A stretch of 64,000 nt of DNA, from contig NZ_JAHXYH010000007.1 in assembly GCF_019970065.1 (NCBI RefSeq), positions 62,001-126,000 of the forward strand, in the 5' to 3' direction. Below, one piece after another: positions 7,838 to 17,589 of the stretch. The translations under genes and the position numbers were made by a program. Positions within the stretch are counted from its first letter, which is position 1; every line of letters starts with the position of its first letter. Source of the DNA: Chryseobacterium sp. OSA05B (lineage in GTDB: Bacteria > Bacteroidota > Bacteroidia > Flavobacteriales > Weeksellaceae). Below the pieces are notes generated by a model, which did not search any database, had not been told where the DNA came from, and worked only from the letters and a program-made list of their open reading frames with translations.

Positions 7838-9427
7838 TTAGAATTGTTCTACAGGAGGAAAGCCTGATAAATTCATGTAATTATTACGAAACACTCTAAG
7901 TGCTGTAGATGCATTTAAGAATCTGTATTCATTTCGGTAACCGTTCAATATCGTATTCCCTATAATTTCATAGGTCTCCTGAAAAGTCAGCTGTTGAGGA
8001 TTAGTTCCTGCCGGTTCTACAAATTCAACAAAAATACCATATCTCATAGCATCACCGCTGCCTATCATTCTATTATATCTTAATGAAATCTCTTTATTTT
8101 TTGTCCCCCTTAAGGTAATCCCTGTTAAAAGATCTTCCAGACCTGAATTCTTCATTCCGGGATTTTCAATGGTGTTAAAATTGGCTGACAATAAATAATT
8201 ATGAGCTTCAATCATAATTCCCGCTTCCTGAGTCGTTTTAATATTGTTATTACTAACTTCCACTCCTTTGGTGTCGGAAATATAGATTCCCGCATACGAG
8301 ATATCATTGATAACATTATTGGAAACCACACCCAGATCTACAAATCTTATATTAATCCCGTGCTGGCCGGCATTTCTCACTACATTTCCGGAAACTACCA
8401 CATTTTTTGCATAAAGCTGGGGAACCGCTGGTGATGTTGTATTATTAATTAAAATACCATCTCCACCTTCACCTGTGTTTTCAACAATGTTATTGGAGAT
8501 TACAATATTATTACTGACATAACCTGCCTTATCTGAATTTTGAAGCTTAATTCCTACTTTCACGGTATTCCTCACTCTGTTTCCTGTCACCGTAAGGTTT
8601 GAAATACCAGAATCAAGGTACATCCCGTGCTCTAGCATAGTGCTTTCAATGTCGTTATCTGAAATACTTACAACATTAGAATTTTCTGCTATGTAAATAC
8701 CCTGTGACGAATTTTCAAAATGGTTTTTAAAAATTGTGATATTTTTCCCAGCTACAACAATGCCCATATTATCTTTTCTGTAACCTTGTGTTGCCCAACC
8801 AAGGGGAAATTCATTTTTAACCCTGTTGAATCTAAAAATGAAATGCTCCACTCCCTCCCATCCTGACACGGCAGAATAAGTGAAATCTTTAAACATATTC
8901 TTTTCGATAATAAGATTTGTAGATTTGTGAGCCATAATACCTACATTTCTGGAACTGGGACTGCCTACATATTCATCTCCCTCTCCTTCTAAACTGAAAC
9001 CTTCAATAGAGATATTGCTTTTATCCTCGCAGTTAAAAATTTCTTTGCTTTTTTCTTTCTGCTTTATCGTACACTTATTTGACAGGATTTTTTGGTTGCT
9101 CTGAAGATAAAGTGTCCCATCAATCTCAATGTACATTTCATCAAAGAATGTATTATATCCCAGAGCTAAGGCTTTGTTGATACGTTCTGTAACTGTTGGT
9201 GCCAGGATTCCGGCTTCTTTAATATTCCACCATAATACATTGACATATCCGGACCATTGTCTTTCATAAAAATCATTGTCTTTTTTTCGGTGGATAACCC
9301 CATCCTCAACGGCAGTCCCAATTTTTTTGTAAACAACAGCCTCGTGGGTGTAATTATCTACCAACTGCACAACGTCTTCGTTAGGATAACTATTACCCGG
9401 TGTGAAAAAAGCATTTGCGTAAATCAT
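7838..9427 (-). CDS. Right-handed parallel beta-helix repeat protein
   Basis: 529 residues with at least a dozen turns of the parallel beta-helix type (NosD/pectate-lyase-like): repeated patterns such as VSNNIV, ISDNDIE, VTGNRVRNT and VVSGNVVRNAG spaced about 20-25 residues apart from residue 150 to 480. The first 110 residues are different, with a WNIKEAG...PTVTERINKAL segment like the lead-in of pectate-lyase-superfamily and tail-spike folds. No signal peptide is visible, which is odd for a glycan-active beta-helix. Role unknown; a surface or polysaccharide-related function is only a guess. A minus-strand TACATTTG box lies 60 bases upstream. Confidence 0.8.
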   Translation of the reverse strand: MIYANAFFTPGNSYPNEDVVQLVDNYTHEAVVYKKIGTAVEDGVIHRKKDNDFYERQWSGYVNVLWWNIKEAGILAPTVTERINKALALGYNTFFDEMYIEIDGTLYLQSNQKILSNKCTIKQKEKSKEIFNCEDKSNISIEGFSLEGEGDEYVGSPSSRNVGIMAHKSTNLIIEKNMFKDFTYSAVSGWEGVEHFIFRFNRVKNEFPLGWATQGYRKDNMGIVVAGKNITIFKNHFENSSQGIYIAENSNVVSISDNDIESTMLEHGMYLDSGISNLTVTGNRVRNTVKVGIKLQNSDKAGYVSNNIVISNNIVENTGEGGDGILINNTTSPAVPQLYAKNVVVSGNVVRNAGQHGINIRFVDLGVVSNNVINDISYAGIYISDTKGVEVSNNNIKTTQEAGIMIEAHNYLLSANFNTIENPGMKNSGLEDLLTGITLRGTKNKEISLRYNRMIGSGDAMRYGIFVEFVEPAGTNPQQLTFQETYEIIGNTILNGYRNEYRFLNASTALRVFRNNYMNLSGFPPVEQF

Positions 9428-9487
9428 AAAATTTTGTTTTTTGGTTAAATTAATTGGTAAAATATTTCTTCTTTAATTTTACTAATG

Positions 9488-9495
9488 CAAATGTA
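9488..9495 (-). promoter_or_regulatory. -7-like box TACATTTG upstream of the beta-helix gene
   Basis: TACATTTG followed by C on the minus strand fits TAnnTTTG. It lies 60 bases before the ATG at 9427, and no clear -33 TTG is present. Confidence 0.35.
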
Positions 9496-9602
9496 GACGC
9501 GCGATACGACAGAAGTTGACGTGTTTTATTGAAGTATTATTGTTATTTTTGATTGGTCAGAAAAATTCAGGAAATAAGAAACCTTCTCTACCCACAAAAA
9601 AC

Positions 9603-9633
9603 AAAGGCTGTACAGTAATCTGTACAGCCTTTT
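9603..9633 (-). terminator. Terminator between the M28 peptidase and beta-helix genes
   Basis: AAAGGCTGTACAG, a 4-base loop and CTGTACAGCCTTT form a 13-bp perfect stem. On the minus strand a T-containing tract follows, and the hairpin lies about 80 bases after the M28 stop codon. Confidence 0.72.
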
Positions 9634-9659
9634 ATATTTTCAGGATATTCTAAAACACA

Positions 9660-9712
9660 ATTAAAAAATCGGTTAATAAAGTCTGATGTCTGATGTCTGA
9701 AATCTTGACTCT
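9660..9712. repeat. Low-complexity intergenic word repeat (TCTGATGTCTGA type)
   Basis: The tract holds two copies of TCTGATG then TCTGAAATCTTGACTCTC. The same words recur in the intergenic tracts at 27745-27870 and 39893-40013. Confidence 0.4.
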
Positions 9713-11284
9713 CTATTTATACTCCTTAGAATCCCTCTTCGGCTCTCTGGCTTCCGGCCATTTTACCGTTTCCCCTTTATCGTCCTTAGGCATTACTCTC
9801 CTTTCTCTGCTGGTAAATTCAGGATCTTCTGATGCCATATACGCTAATGCAGCCGTTAAAACCACATTGTTTTTCACCTCATCAAAAACTATTTTGTCAT
9901 ACGTATCTTTCGTCGTGTGCCATGTATACCCGAAATATCCCCAGTTCAATGAGCTTAAAGAAAATCCTGGAACTCCGGCCGCTACGAATGATGCATGGTC
10001 AGAACCACCGCCGCCGGGCATTCCGGGGAAATCTGTTTTAATGTGATCTCTCACGGTTTTAGGAACTCCATTCAGCCATTTTCCGATATAGCTGTAAGCA
10101 TCTACGAATCCCTGACCGCTGATATTGATGACACGCCCCGTTCCGTTATCCTGATTAAATACAGCCTGTGTACCTTTCATAATCTGTGGATTATCAGCCA
10201 CGAAACCTCTGGAACCGTTCAGCCCCTGCTCCTCACTTCCCCAAAGTCCTACAACGATGGTTCTTTTATTGTTCGGATAATATTTTTTCAGGATTCTCAT
10301 CGTTTCAAGCATCGTAAGCGTACCCGTTCCGTTGTCTGTAGCCCCTTGTGCTCCGTCCCACGAATCAAGGTGGGCAGAAAGGATCACATATTCTTCAGGC
10401 TTTTCTTTTCCTTTAATGATCCCGATGGTATTAAAATTTTTCGCATCAGGAAGTATTTTAGACTGAGCTTCTACCTTAATCTTAGGCTTTGCTCCTTTTT
10501 CTGCCATTCTGTAAAGCATCCCGTAATCTTCCACATCGATATCAATCATTGGAATCTTTGACGTCTTAGCTCCGAAAATTCTGTTTGCTCCCATAATTCC
10601 GGTCCAGTTAGAAATAGCAATTCCAGCGGCTCCTGCTTTTTCTAAAGCTTCCGGAAGTGTATTGTTATCATAGCCAATATTTTTCACATAGTCACGGAAG
10701 TCTTTTCCGGCCTGTTCTTTTTCTGCTTTCAGTTTTTCGTACAGTTCCGGAGTTGCAAATTCTTTGATCTGCTCATCAGAACGTCCGATTTTCTGATATT
10801 GGGCCATAAGCACGATTTTTCCTTTTGCGGAAGGAAGCCACGCATCAAATTCAGCTTTAGAAGAAACCTTTGGAAGTACGATCACCTCAGCTTCAACGGC
10901 TTTTTTCGTTGCCGGACTCCATGCAAGCTGTGTTGCTGCCAGTGATTTCACACGTGGATATGTCATATCTACATGCGTAATCCCACGCTGCCATCCTTTC
11001 CATGTTCCGAACTGCTGAAGGTTGGATTCTATTCCCCATGAACGGAGTTTAGCCGCAGACCATTCATTGGCAGCCAACATTTCAGGAGTTCCTACAAGTC
11101 GCGGTCCGATACCGTCCAGAAGCTCATAGGCCATATTTTCCAGCTGAGAACTGGTGTTAATTTCATCTACAAAGCTTTTTACGATAGGGTCAAGTTTTTC
11201 TTTCGGATCTACCTTCACCTGAGCCCATGAAAATTGGGCAGCCAGCACAACTGCCGGTACAGCAAAAAATTTATTTATCTTCAT
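9713..11284 (-). CDS. Secreted M28-family zinc aminopeptidase/carboxypeptidase
   Basis: 523 residues with a signal peptide cleaved after about QFSWAQ (residue 22). A PA-like inserted region lies around 120-260, followed by the M28 catalytic domain. The co-catalytic zinc site can be read directly: H305 (SAHLDSW), D317 (ATDNGTG), E351 as catalytic base with E352 (WGSEEQG), D379 (FNQDNGTG) and H456 (TWHTTKDT). The layout resembles plasma glutamate carboxypeptidase (carboxypeptidase Q). It is probably a periplasmic or secreted exopeptidase used in peptide scavenging. Monocistronic. Confidence 0.93.
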   Translation of the reverse strand: MKINKFFAVPAVVLAAQFSWAQVKVDPKEKLDPIVKSFVDEINTSSQLENMAYELLDGIGPRLVGTPEMLAANEWSAAKLRSWGIESNLQQFGTWKGWQRGITHVDMTYPRVKSLAATQLAWSPATKKAVEAEVIVLPKVSSKAEFDAWLPSAKGKIVLMAQYQKIGRSDEQIKEFATPELYEKLKAEKEQAGKDFRDYVKNIGYDNNTLPEALEKAGAAGIAISNWTGIMGANRIFGAKTSKIPMIDIDVEDYGMLYRMAEKGAKPKIKVEAQSKILPDAKNFNTIGIIKGKEKPEEYVILSAHLDSWDGAQGATDNGTGTLTMLETMRILKKYYPNNKRTIVVGLWGSEEQGLNGSRGFVADNPQIMKGTQAVFNQDNGTGRVINISGQGFVDAYSYIGKWLNGVPKTVRDHIKTDFPGMPGGGGSDHASFVAAGVPGFSLSSLNWGYFGYTWHTTKDTYDKIVFDEVKNNVVLTAALAYMASEDPEFTSRERRVMPKDDKGETVKWPEAREPKRDSKEYK

Positions 11285-11766
11285 AACATATATTGAATGC
11301 TTAAAGATAAAGGAATTTGTGGGAATAACGAAGGGAATTTGATGAGTTGATGGGATGATTTGGCGATTTAATAATGGGATGATGAGATGATGTGTTGGAG
11401 TAAGAAAGGAAAGGACGATCTGTATATTTGATCAAAAATTGATTATTAAAGGATGAAACGGATCAGATGTGAAGGTTGGGGAGAAAATAGGATGCTTATT
11501 TTTTGACGCAAAGTTTTATTATAACATCGCGTATTTTAAGAAAAACAAAGGCAAAAATAAATCTTCGATTGATTCGATGAAGCTGTTGAATAACACGTAC
11601 ACTTCATCAGCGACGCAGTCGGCCTCTTTGCTTTCCTTGAACTAAAAAGCACTTTTTATAGACCTTTGCATGAAAAAATTTCATAAGACTGCAAGCTATA
11701 AATGTTTTTGTCTGATCCCAGGTTTTTATTGGCTATGAAGACCTGATGAATGAAAAAATAAGGCAT
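11285..11766. other. Gene-free spacer with a repeat-like element (about 11500-11700)
   Basis: No credible ORF is present. The first part is G/T/A-rich with repeated GGGATGAT words. From about 11500 to 11700 there is a compact unit that opens with GACGCAAAG, continues through GATTGATTCGATGAAG and GACGCAGTCGGCCTC, and ends near ACCTTTGCATGAAAAA. I recall similar intergenic units in Chryseobacterium genomes, but no second copy occurs in this window. Confidence 0.35.
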
Positions 11767-11770
11767 AAAA

Positions 11771-11793
11771 AAACCGGCTCAGTGAGCCGGTTT
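11771..11793 (-). terminator. Terminator of the histone H1-like gene
   Basis: AAACCGGCTCA and TGAGCCGGTTT form an 11-bp stem with a one-base centre. On the minus strand T-rich sequence follows. It starts 10 bases after the stop codon of the 58-residue gene. Confidence 0.85.
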
Positions 11794-11802
11794 GGGAACG
11801 AA

Positions 11803-11979
11803 TTATTTTTTAGCTTCTTCTACAGAAACTTTTCTGAATTCTTTGAACAATTTGCTAAGTTCTAAAGCTGATTTACGAGCTCTTGTACCTGCAGCTTTGT
11901 TTCCTTTTTCTGCTTGTTGGTTAGCCTCACTTGCAAACGCTTCGAATTCAGCGTTGATTTTTTCAATTAGTTCTTTCAT
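11803..11979 (-). CDS. Histone H1-like (Hc1-type) small basic protein
   Basis: 58 residues on the minus strand, starting MKELIEKINAEFEAFASEAN and ending in a Lys/Ala-rich tail (FRKVSVEEAKK). Size, charge pattern and the KAAGTRARKSALELSKLFKEFRK core match the histone H1-like proteins conserved in Bacteroidota, which probably bind DNA or organise the nucleoid. A TATATTTG box lies 21 bases upstream of the ATG and a strong terminator follows, so it is a compact monocistronic and probably well-expressed gene. Confidence 0.85.
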   Translation of the reverse strand: MKELIEKINAEFEAFASEANQQAEKGNKAAGTRARKSALELSKLFKEFRKVSVEEAKK

Positions 11980-11999
11980 TATTTTTAAAATTTAGGGTG

Positions 12000-12007
12000 C
12001 AAATATA
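12000..12007 (-). promoter_or_regulatory. -7 box TATATTTG of the H1-like gene
   Basis: TATATTTG then C on the minus strand, ending 21 bases before the ATG at 11979. It is an exact fit to TAnnTTTG at the usual distance. No -33 TTG is evident. Confidence 0.45.
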
Positions 12008-12292
12008 GGTTTTATGGTAATTCCAGCCTAGCTTCGGCTAGAAAATTTTGACCTAAAATGCTATTTTTTTCTTCTTTTCCTCCACCGAACTGTCATTTTT
12101 TACATTTATGTTAAAAATTCATGTCTTTTATTAGGGTTAGCCGCTCTATAAAAGGATTATTCAAGCATTATATCATCCATTCGTCTTGTACATTTATTCT
12201 TATTCCAAAATTCTATGACTGTCATATATCCTTCATTGCAGCTGAATGGTGTTTTAGCTTCGTAAAATAAGATATTTTTAAGCCCCAAAATC
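12008..12292. other. Intergenic region with a small UUCG-type hairpin
   Basis: CTAGC-TTCG-GCTAG at 12028-12041 is a 5-bp stem with a stable tetraloop, but there is no T run on either side. No gene is seen. Confidence 0.35.
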
Positions 12293-13642
12293 TTACAAAA
12301 TCGTCTGCTTCCTGAAATTGATGCTTCCCAGATAATAAAACAGCAGACTGAACAGCAATAGCGGCCCCAGCATGGTTAACCAGTTGATTTTGCTTCGTTC
12401 ATTGTAATATTCCAATTGAAATTGTTTCCAGTTGATGCTTCCCGTCGGTTCGTTGGCAAATATTTTGGGATAAAACAAAAGCCTTTTGCCTTCATGGAAA
12501 TGTTCCGCAGCCTGTGTAAACCTCAGCTGATCAGCCAATCCAGATCCTGTAAGATCACTGAGCTGAAACTGCATATGAATTCCGGGAACAAAATAAGAAA
12601 GTGTACGGCTCATTTTCTCTCTTTTCCAAAGCTTTGCTTTCAACTGAGCAGACTGACTTTTAGATTCATCATCTCCCATCTGCTGCATGGCATAATACCA
12701 AAGCCAGTTGAAACTTTCTTTCGGATATCCATAGGATTTGAACTGCGGATAATGTCTGTAAAATTTGTCTATAGTCGGTTTCTGATCCGTATCCCATTTT
12801 TCGTGATAAGCTTCCCTTTGTTCAATTGCCGTATCCAATGCTTCCGGTAAGGGATATTTGCTTAAAATAAAATGATTGAGAACGGCAGGAAGGATAACTG
12901 TAAGGACAATCCAGAAACACAAAAGCCCTGCAGCACCTGCTCTGGAACTTTTATTCCAGGAAACCACCCAGAAACTTAAAGCAAACCAAACGATAATATA
13001 AAAAAGCGAGACCAGAACAAAACCTGCTAATGCTCCATTAATCCTCAAATCCAGGATAGGAATGGCCAGAATAATCAGAAACAGTAAAACTCCGGTAATC
13101 ACTGCAAAACGCACCATGAATTTTTTAAATAAAATCCTGAAAGGTGTTTGCGACTGTACGGACAGCAGAATCCAGGTGCTTTCCTCTTTCTCTTCAGACA
13201 GCAGATTATAACAGTAAGAAATAATCACCAGCGGAAACAGGAAAATAATTACAAATCCCAGATCCAGACTGCCCAGAAGCAGACTTACAGGATTCTGAAG
13301 ATCCGTATCATACTTCTGCCCTTCCAGATTTCTGATGGTTAAGCTCTGTATGGAAGGATTGACATCTCTTTGCCCTATTGAAAGCGCATTCAGATTGTCT
13401 GTTGTATTAACCAATCCAAATTTCAGATAATATAATAAGAGTCCGAGGTCCTTTTCTATATAGCCCGTATATCTTTCAATATGTTCTTTCTGATAGATAG
13501 CCGTATGCTCAATATTGGCTTTCTGCTTCTCTATAAACTGCCTTCCCACAAAAATACTGACCAGTCCTGACAAAAGCAGGAACAGCATCCCCAGATAGGC
13601 AGACTGGGAACGGATGAAGTTCTTAAATAATAAAAGATACAT
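12293..13642 (-). CDS. ABC-2 type transporter permease (DUF3526-like)
   Basis: 449 residues. A signal-anchor helix at 15-35 is followed by a long extracytoplasmic segment (about 36-125), then a block of five transmembrane helices (about 125-265). A second soluble loop comes next (265-415), with a last helix near the C-terminus. This is the topology of ABC-2/NosY-like permeases carrying a DUF3526 domain, and the cytoplasmic LLSEEKEESTWILLSVQ segment is typical of the family. It lies 2 bases after the companion permease and is the last gene of the cluster from 18291. It probably works with the ATPase at 17590-18291. Substrate unknown. Confidence 0.82.
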   Translation of the reverse strand: MYLLLFKNFIRSQSAYLGMLFLLLSGLVSIFVGRQFIEKQKANIEHTAIYQKEHIERYTGYIEKDLGLLLYYLKFGLVNTTDNLNALSIGQRDVNPSIQSLTIRNLEGQKYDTDLQNPVSLLLGSLDLGFVIIFLFPLVIISYCYNLLSEEKEESTWILLSVQSQTPFRILFKKFMVRFAVITGVLLFLIILAIPILDLRINGALAGFVLVSLFYIIVWFALSFWVVSWNKSSRAGAAGLLCFWIVLTVILPAVLNHFILSKYPLPEALDTAIEQREAYHEKWDTDQKPTIDKFYRHYPQFKSYGYPKESFNWLWYYAMQQMGDDESKSQSAQLKAKLWKREKMSRTLSYFVPGIHMQFQLSDLTGSGLADQLRFTQAAEHFHEGKRLLFYPKIFANEPTGSINWKQFQLEYYNERSKINWLTMLGPLLLFSLLFYYLGSINFRKQTIL

Positions 13643-13644
13643 GA

Positions 13645-15093
13645 TTAATTTATTTTTATTGTTTTAGACATAAAATGAAGGACGAAAAGAAGCCCCAATG
13701 CCCACACCAGAAGGGAAAGCACAGAAGCCAATTCATTTTGAAACAGAGCTCTCTGTCCTATAAACCTATATTGAAAATCAGGAAGTTCTTTCCAGTGATC
13801 TTTGCTGATCGTGTAGGGTTTATCATTTTCCTGCTGCTTTTTATTGCTGATATTTTCCATCTGCAGTTTGTTCATGAGTTGCGCCAGTTGGTACCTGTAC
13901 GCTTCCACCTGCTCCTGATAATTGATATAGGAATTAAAATCTGAGCCAGTCAATGCTGTCGAAAGGTCTTTAACCGCCTGAAAAGGATTCACAAAAGCCA
14001 GAGAACGGTTAATGCTGTTCTGCTCCTCATAAATATCAAGCTGCTTTTGCCAGTGTCTGTTATAAATTCCTGAGCTGATCTTTTCTCCTTCCGCCATGAT
14101 ATAGCCGCTGTAATTAAACGGCAATTCTTCCACTGTTTTCACCTGATAAGCCTGCAGAAGAGAATCTTTTATTCCTTTGTAATAACTGTCATTCGGATTG
14201 TGGCTGTCTCCGGTTTTTACCAGTTCATTTTCCACTTTGGTATCAAAATCGATCTTCGATGGCGCAGGATGCAGATACGCACCGAAAGCCTGTGCCGTTC
14301 TGGGAATAATCACGATAAACAGCAGCCACAAGCCGATCAGCTTAACTAAAGAAGATCTTGAAGTTCTGCTTACTGCGGATATCATTACACAAACGCTGCA
14401 GACAATAAAAAAGTAGATCAGATACGTTCCGCCGATCCAGAACAGACGAAGAAATTCATCAACCGCGCTTTTAAAACCTGTCAGAGAAAACCACATGACC
14501 GCAGACAGGATCATCACCGGAACAAAAACCAGTCCCACCAGACAAAGCAGTCCCAGTATTTTTCCGGCCAGCAGCTCTTTCCATAGTACGCCCTGGCTGA
14601 TCAGTACTTTTAATGTATTATTTTCCCGTTCGGCCGAAATGCAGCTGAATCCGAGGAAAAATATAAACAGTGGAATCAGGGTTTGCAGGATCATTGCCGT
14701 ACTTACCTCTCCGAAACGCAGCATTCCAGATGAAAATCCGGCTTCAGAAAAATTAACGGTATTCTGCTTGTGGGCTTCCAGAAATACTGAGTTTCCCATG
14801 TATCGTTCCAAACCGTAATCGAAAAAGCTTAAAGGATATCTTGCCCTGAAGATCAGATACCCGTAATGCGCCATTCTGTGAGGATGTTTATCCGGTTTGT
14901 TTTCCCATTGATGCCGTACATCAACCTGATGTTTTACCCTGGTATCTTCCTGCACTTTATAGTCCTGCCACCCCGTATAGGCAGCAAATACAAACAAGAG
15001 ACTGAGGATCAACAGAAGAACAATGACCGCCTTATTCTGTAATGACTGTTTCCAAAGCTGTATTGAAATCAGACGGATAATATGTATTCTCAT
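13645..15093 (-). CDS. ABC-2 type transporter permease (DUF3526)
   Basis: 482 residues and a paralogue-like partner of the next gene: an N-terminal anchor helix (about 22-42), an extracytoplasmic domain, an ABC-2 membrane block (about 135-275) containing ISAERENNTLKVLISQGV, a large soluble loop with many polar residues (275-445) and a C-terminal helix. The two permeases probably form a heterodimer. It starts 11 bases after the TonB receptor stop and ends 2 bases before the second permease, so the four genes are almost certainly co-transcribed. ABC-2 systems usually export or act on periplasmic partners; the substrate is not shown. Confidence 0.83.
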   Translation of the reverse strand: MRIHIIRLISIQLWKQSLQNKAVIVLLLILSLLFVFAAYTGWQDYKVQEDTRVKHQVDVRHQWENKPDKHPHRMAHYGYLIFRARYPLSFFDYGLERYMGNSVFLEAHKQNTVNFSEAGFSSGMLRFGEVSTAMILQTLIPLFIFFLGFSCISAERENNTLKVLISQGVLWKELLAGKILGLLCLVGLVFVPVMILSAVMWFSLTGFKSAVDEFLRLFWIGGTYLIYFFIVCSVCVMISAVSRTSRSSLVKLIGLWLLFIVIIPRTAQAFGAYLHPAPSKIDFDTKVENELVKTGDSHNPNDSYYKGIKDSLLQAYQVKTVEELPFNYSGYIMAEGEKISSGIYNRHWQKQLDIYEEQNSINRSLAFVNPFQAVKDLSTALTGSDFNSYINYQEQVEAYRYQLAQLMNKLQMENISNKKQQENDKPYTISKDHWKELPDFQYRFIGQRALFQNELASVLSLLVWALGLLFVLHFMSKTIKIN

Positions 15094-15104
15094 AATCTTA
15101 AGAT

Positions 15105-17579
15105 TTAAAATTTATAAACTGCCGTAAGCACTGCGTTTCTTGGAGCTCCAGGAAACAGACGGAGATAATTCTGCGCGCCCAGCCAGTAAGTCGTGTTAAA
15201 AAGGTTATTGATATTGAGCGAAATGCTCACAGGTCCCTGTTTCGGAGTATAGTAAACAGCGGCATCAAAGATTGTATATTCAGGAACCAGGAAGGAACGG
15301 TTATACATCGGGACTTTGTTTCCACTGTACTGAAAGCCTAATCCCACCGCGATATCCTTCAGAAAAGAAGTCTCGCTAAAGCTGTATTTTTGCCAGATAT
15401 TGGCACTGTGGAATGGAGTATTCTGTTTTCTGGCGCCTATCAATGCAGGATTGATATCGTCAATAATTCTCGCATCATTGTATCCGTAGGACGCAAACAC
15501 CTGCCATGCCCGCGAAATATTTCCTATAATGTCCATCTCAAAACCGCGGCTTCGTTCCTGTCCTCTGGTTATCAGACGGTCCGGTTCAGCAGGATCATTG
15601 GCATTCAGAAGGATATTCCGCTGACGGATTTCGTAGAATGCGACATCAACATGAATTTTTTTATTAAAGAAATCTGCTTTCATTCCGACCTCTCTGGACT
15701 GACTTCTCAAAGGTTCAAAAGCTCTGCCTTCAGGAATAACTACCGGAGCCAGTGAAGCCGTATTCGACTGTGGCTGGAATCCTTCGATATAAGAAGCGTA
15801 AACATTGATCTGTTCATTCACATTATAGGTCAGACCAACTCTCGGGATCAGCTTACTGTCTTTGACTACGATTTCATTATTCTCTTTATAACGGGTAATA
15901 TCCTGAAACCACTCCTGTCTGAGGCTTAGAAACAGATTAAAACGGTTCCATTTCATCTGATCCTGAATGTAAATTCCATGAGAACGTATCAAAGCCGGTG
16001 GCAGTGCAGCCTTTGAAAATATATATTCATCCGGATTTTTGATACTGTAGACCGGATTGGCCAGATTGAAATGCTCTACATTGGGTTTAGGCATGGTAAT
16101 CCCGTTGACCGTCACCATCTGATAGTCACTGGCATTCTGTGGATTATAGGAAGAAGCTGTTTTCCCATTGGTCAGAAGATATCCTCTTGCCGTGTTCTGT
16201 GCTCCGCCTTTGTACTTATGCGTGCTGATGAAATCATAGCCAGCCAGAACTTTGTGTTCAATAGGTCCTGATTTAAGATTAAACACCAGATAAGCATTGA
16301 GATTATCCGTATTCCAGAACTGATTTCTCTGAACCATCTGCATTCCCGCCAGCGTTGGGATAGGCTTGTTATTGGCATCTACAGCAAAAGCATTTGTGGT
16401 TCTATGTTCCTGAAGGTCCTCTTTCCAGGTCTGCTTCATATACGATGCATTAATGCTGATTTTATCGGTAATCCGGTGTGTAAAATTGGACATAATGATC
16501 AGTTCCTTTGATTTAAAATAATCATTAATGGCTCCAAGATTAAAGCTGATCGGAGTGCTCCGGAGATCCGTCATCCCATTTACCGCTCCGAAAATAGGCT
16601 GACCTCTGTCTATTTTACCATTCAGGTCGCTGTAAATCATTTCTACGTTGATTGCGGTCCTGTCATTCGGGATATAGGAAATTGAAGGAGACAACAGAAC
16701 ACTCTTCTGGGACTGAATATCCCTGAAACTCTGAGCCTGCGCATACCCTGCATTCAACCTGTATAAAAGTGTTTTCTCTTTGTTCAATGGTCCGGTAAAA
16801 TCGAGTGAGCTTCTTATCGTGCTAAAACTTCCTACACTCATGGTTACTTCCCGGCCTGGGGTTTTCAATGGCTTTTTAGTCACCAAAACGATGCTTCCTC
16901 CCGGATCCACACTGGAAAGAACGGCACTGGCCGGACCTTTTATAACTTCTATCTTTTCAAGGTTCGTCGTAATCGGCTGCATAAAATAATACTGCCTGGT
17001 CCGCATTCCATTGATGATCGTACCTTCTTCGTTCTGTGCAATCCCACGTATACTGAACTGGTTGTAATAGCTCACAGGCGTTACACTGCTGGCCATTTTC
17101 ACGGCATCACCCAATTGAAAAGCCTGTCGGTCTTTGATCAGCTCCTTACTCACCGTAGAAATTGAAAAGGGAATATCTTTGTTCTGAACTCCAATTTTAG
17201 TGGCTGAGAAAGAATAATCACTCTGGTATTTTTTTGCTGCCCTGCCTAAAATTTCCACTTCCTGAATAGTTCCTACCTTATAGAGATGGATGACCAGTTT
17301 TTTGGTTAAAAACGTACTGTCCGCTTCAATCTGTTCGGTATAGGTATCATAAGATTCAGCATTGACACTGATTTCATAGGTTCCTTTTCTGACATCCGGT
17401 ATGCTGAAATTCCCGTTGTCGGATGTCGTTTCATATCTGTTTTCATTATTTTTAATAATGATTCTGGCATTTTTAAGCCTCTGATGATAATCGCCAATCA
17501 ATTCCCCGGACAATGTTTCCTGCGCACAGACCTTCACACTGGCGACGGCCAGTGCTGCTGTGATATACAAATATTTCAT
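15105..17579 (-). CDS. TonB-dependent siderophore-type receptor with N-terminal carboxypeptidase-like domain
   Basis: 824 residues from the ATG at 17579. A longer frame up to 17648 would overlap the ATPase gene and put residues before the clear signal peptide (MKYLYITAALAVASVKVCAQ). Residues about 22-105 form a CarboxypepD_reg-like beta-sandwich (LSGELIGDYHQRLKNARIII). The plug domain follows, with RGIAQNEEGTIINGMRTRQ and EVIKGPASAVLSSVDPGG, then a 22-strand barrel ending LTAVYKF. The plug wording is that of the FhuA/FpvA siderophore class. It sits between an ABC ATPase and two permeases, suggesting one import or metal-handling system. Confidence 0.93.
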   Translation of the reverse strand: MKYLYITAALAVASVKVCAQETLSGELIGDYHQRLKNARIIIKNNENRYETTSDNGNFSIPDVRKGTYEISVNAESYDTYTEQIEADSTFLTKKLVIHLYKVGTIQEVEILGRAAKKYQSDYSFSATKIGVQNKDIPFSISTVSKELIKDRQAFQLGDAVKMASSVTPVSYYNQFSIRGIAQNEEGTIINGMRTRQYYFMQPITTNLEKIEVIKGPASAVLSSVDPGGSIVLVTKKPLKTPGREVTMSVGSFSTIRSSLDFTGPLNKEKTLLYRLNAGYAQAQSFRDIQSQKSVLLSPSISYIPNDRTAINVEMIYSDLNGKIDRGQPIFGAVNGMTDLRSTPISFNLGAINDYFKSKELIIMSNFTHRITDKISINASYMKQTWKEDLQEHRTTNAFAVDANNKPIPTLAGMQMVQRNQFWNTDNLNAYLVFNLKSGPIEHKVLAGYDFISTHKYKGGAQNTARGYLLTNGKTASSYNPQNASDYQMVTVNGITMPKPNVEHFNLANPVYSIKNPDEYIFSKAALPPALIRSHGIYIQDQMKWNRFNLFLSLRQEWFQDITRYKENNEIVVKDSKLIPRVGLTYNVNEQINVYASYIEGFQPQSNTASLAPVVIPEGRAFEPLRSQSREVGMKADFFNKKIHVDVAFYEIRQRNILLNANDPAEPDRLITRGQERSRGFEMDIIGNISRAWQVFASYGYNDARIIDDINPALIGARKQNTPFHSANIWQKYSFSETSFLKDIAVGLGFQYSGNKVPMYNRSFLVPEYTIFDAAVYYTPKQGPVSISLNINNLFNTTYWLGAQNYLRLFPGAPRNAVLTAVYKF

Positions 17580-17589
17580 TCCGCGGTTC

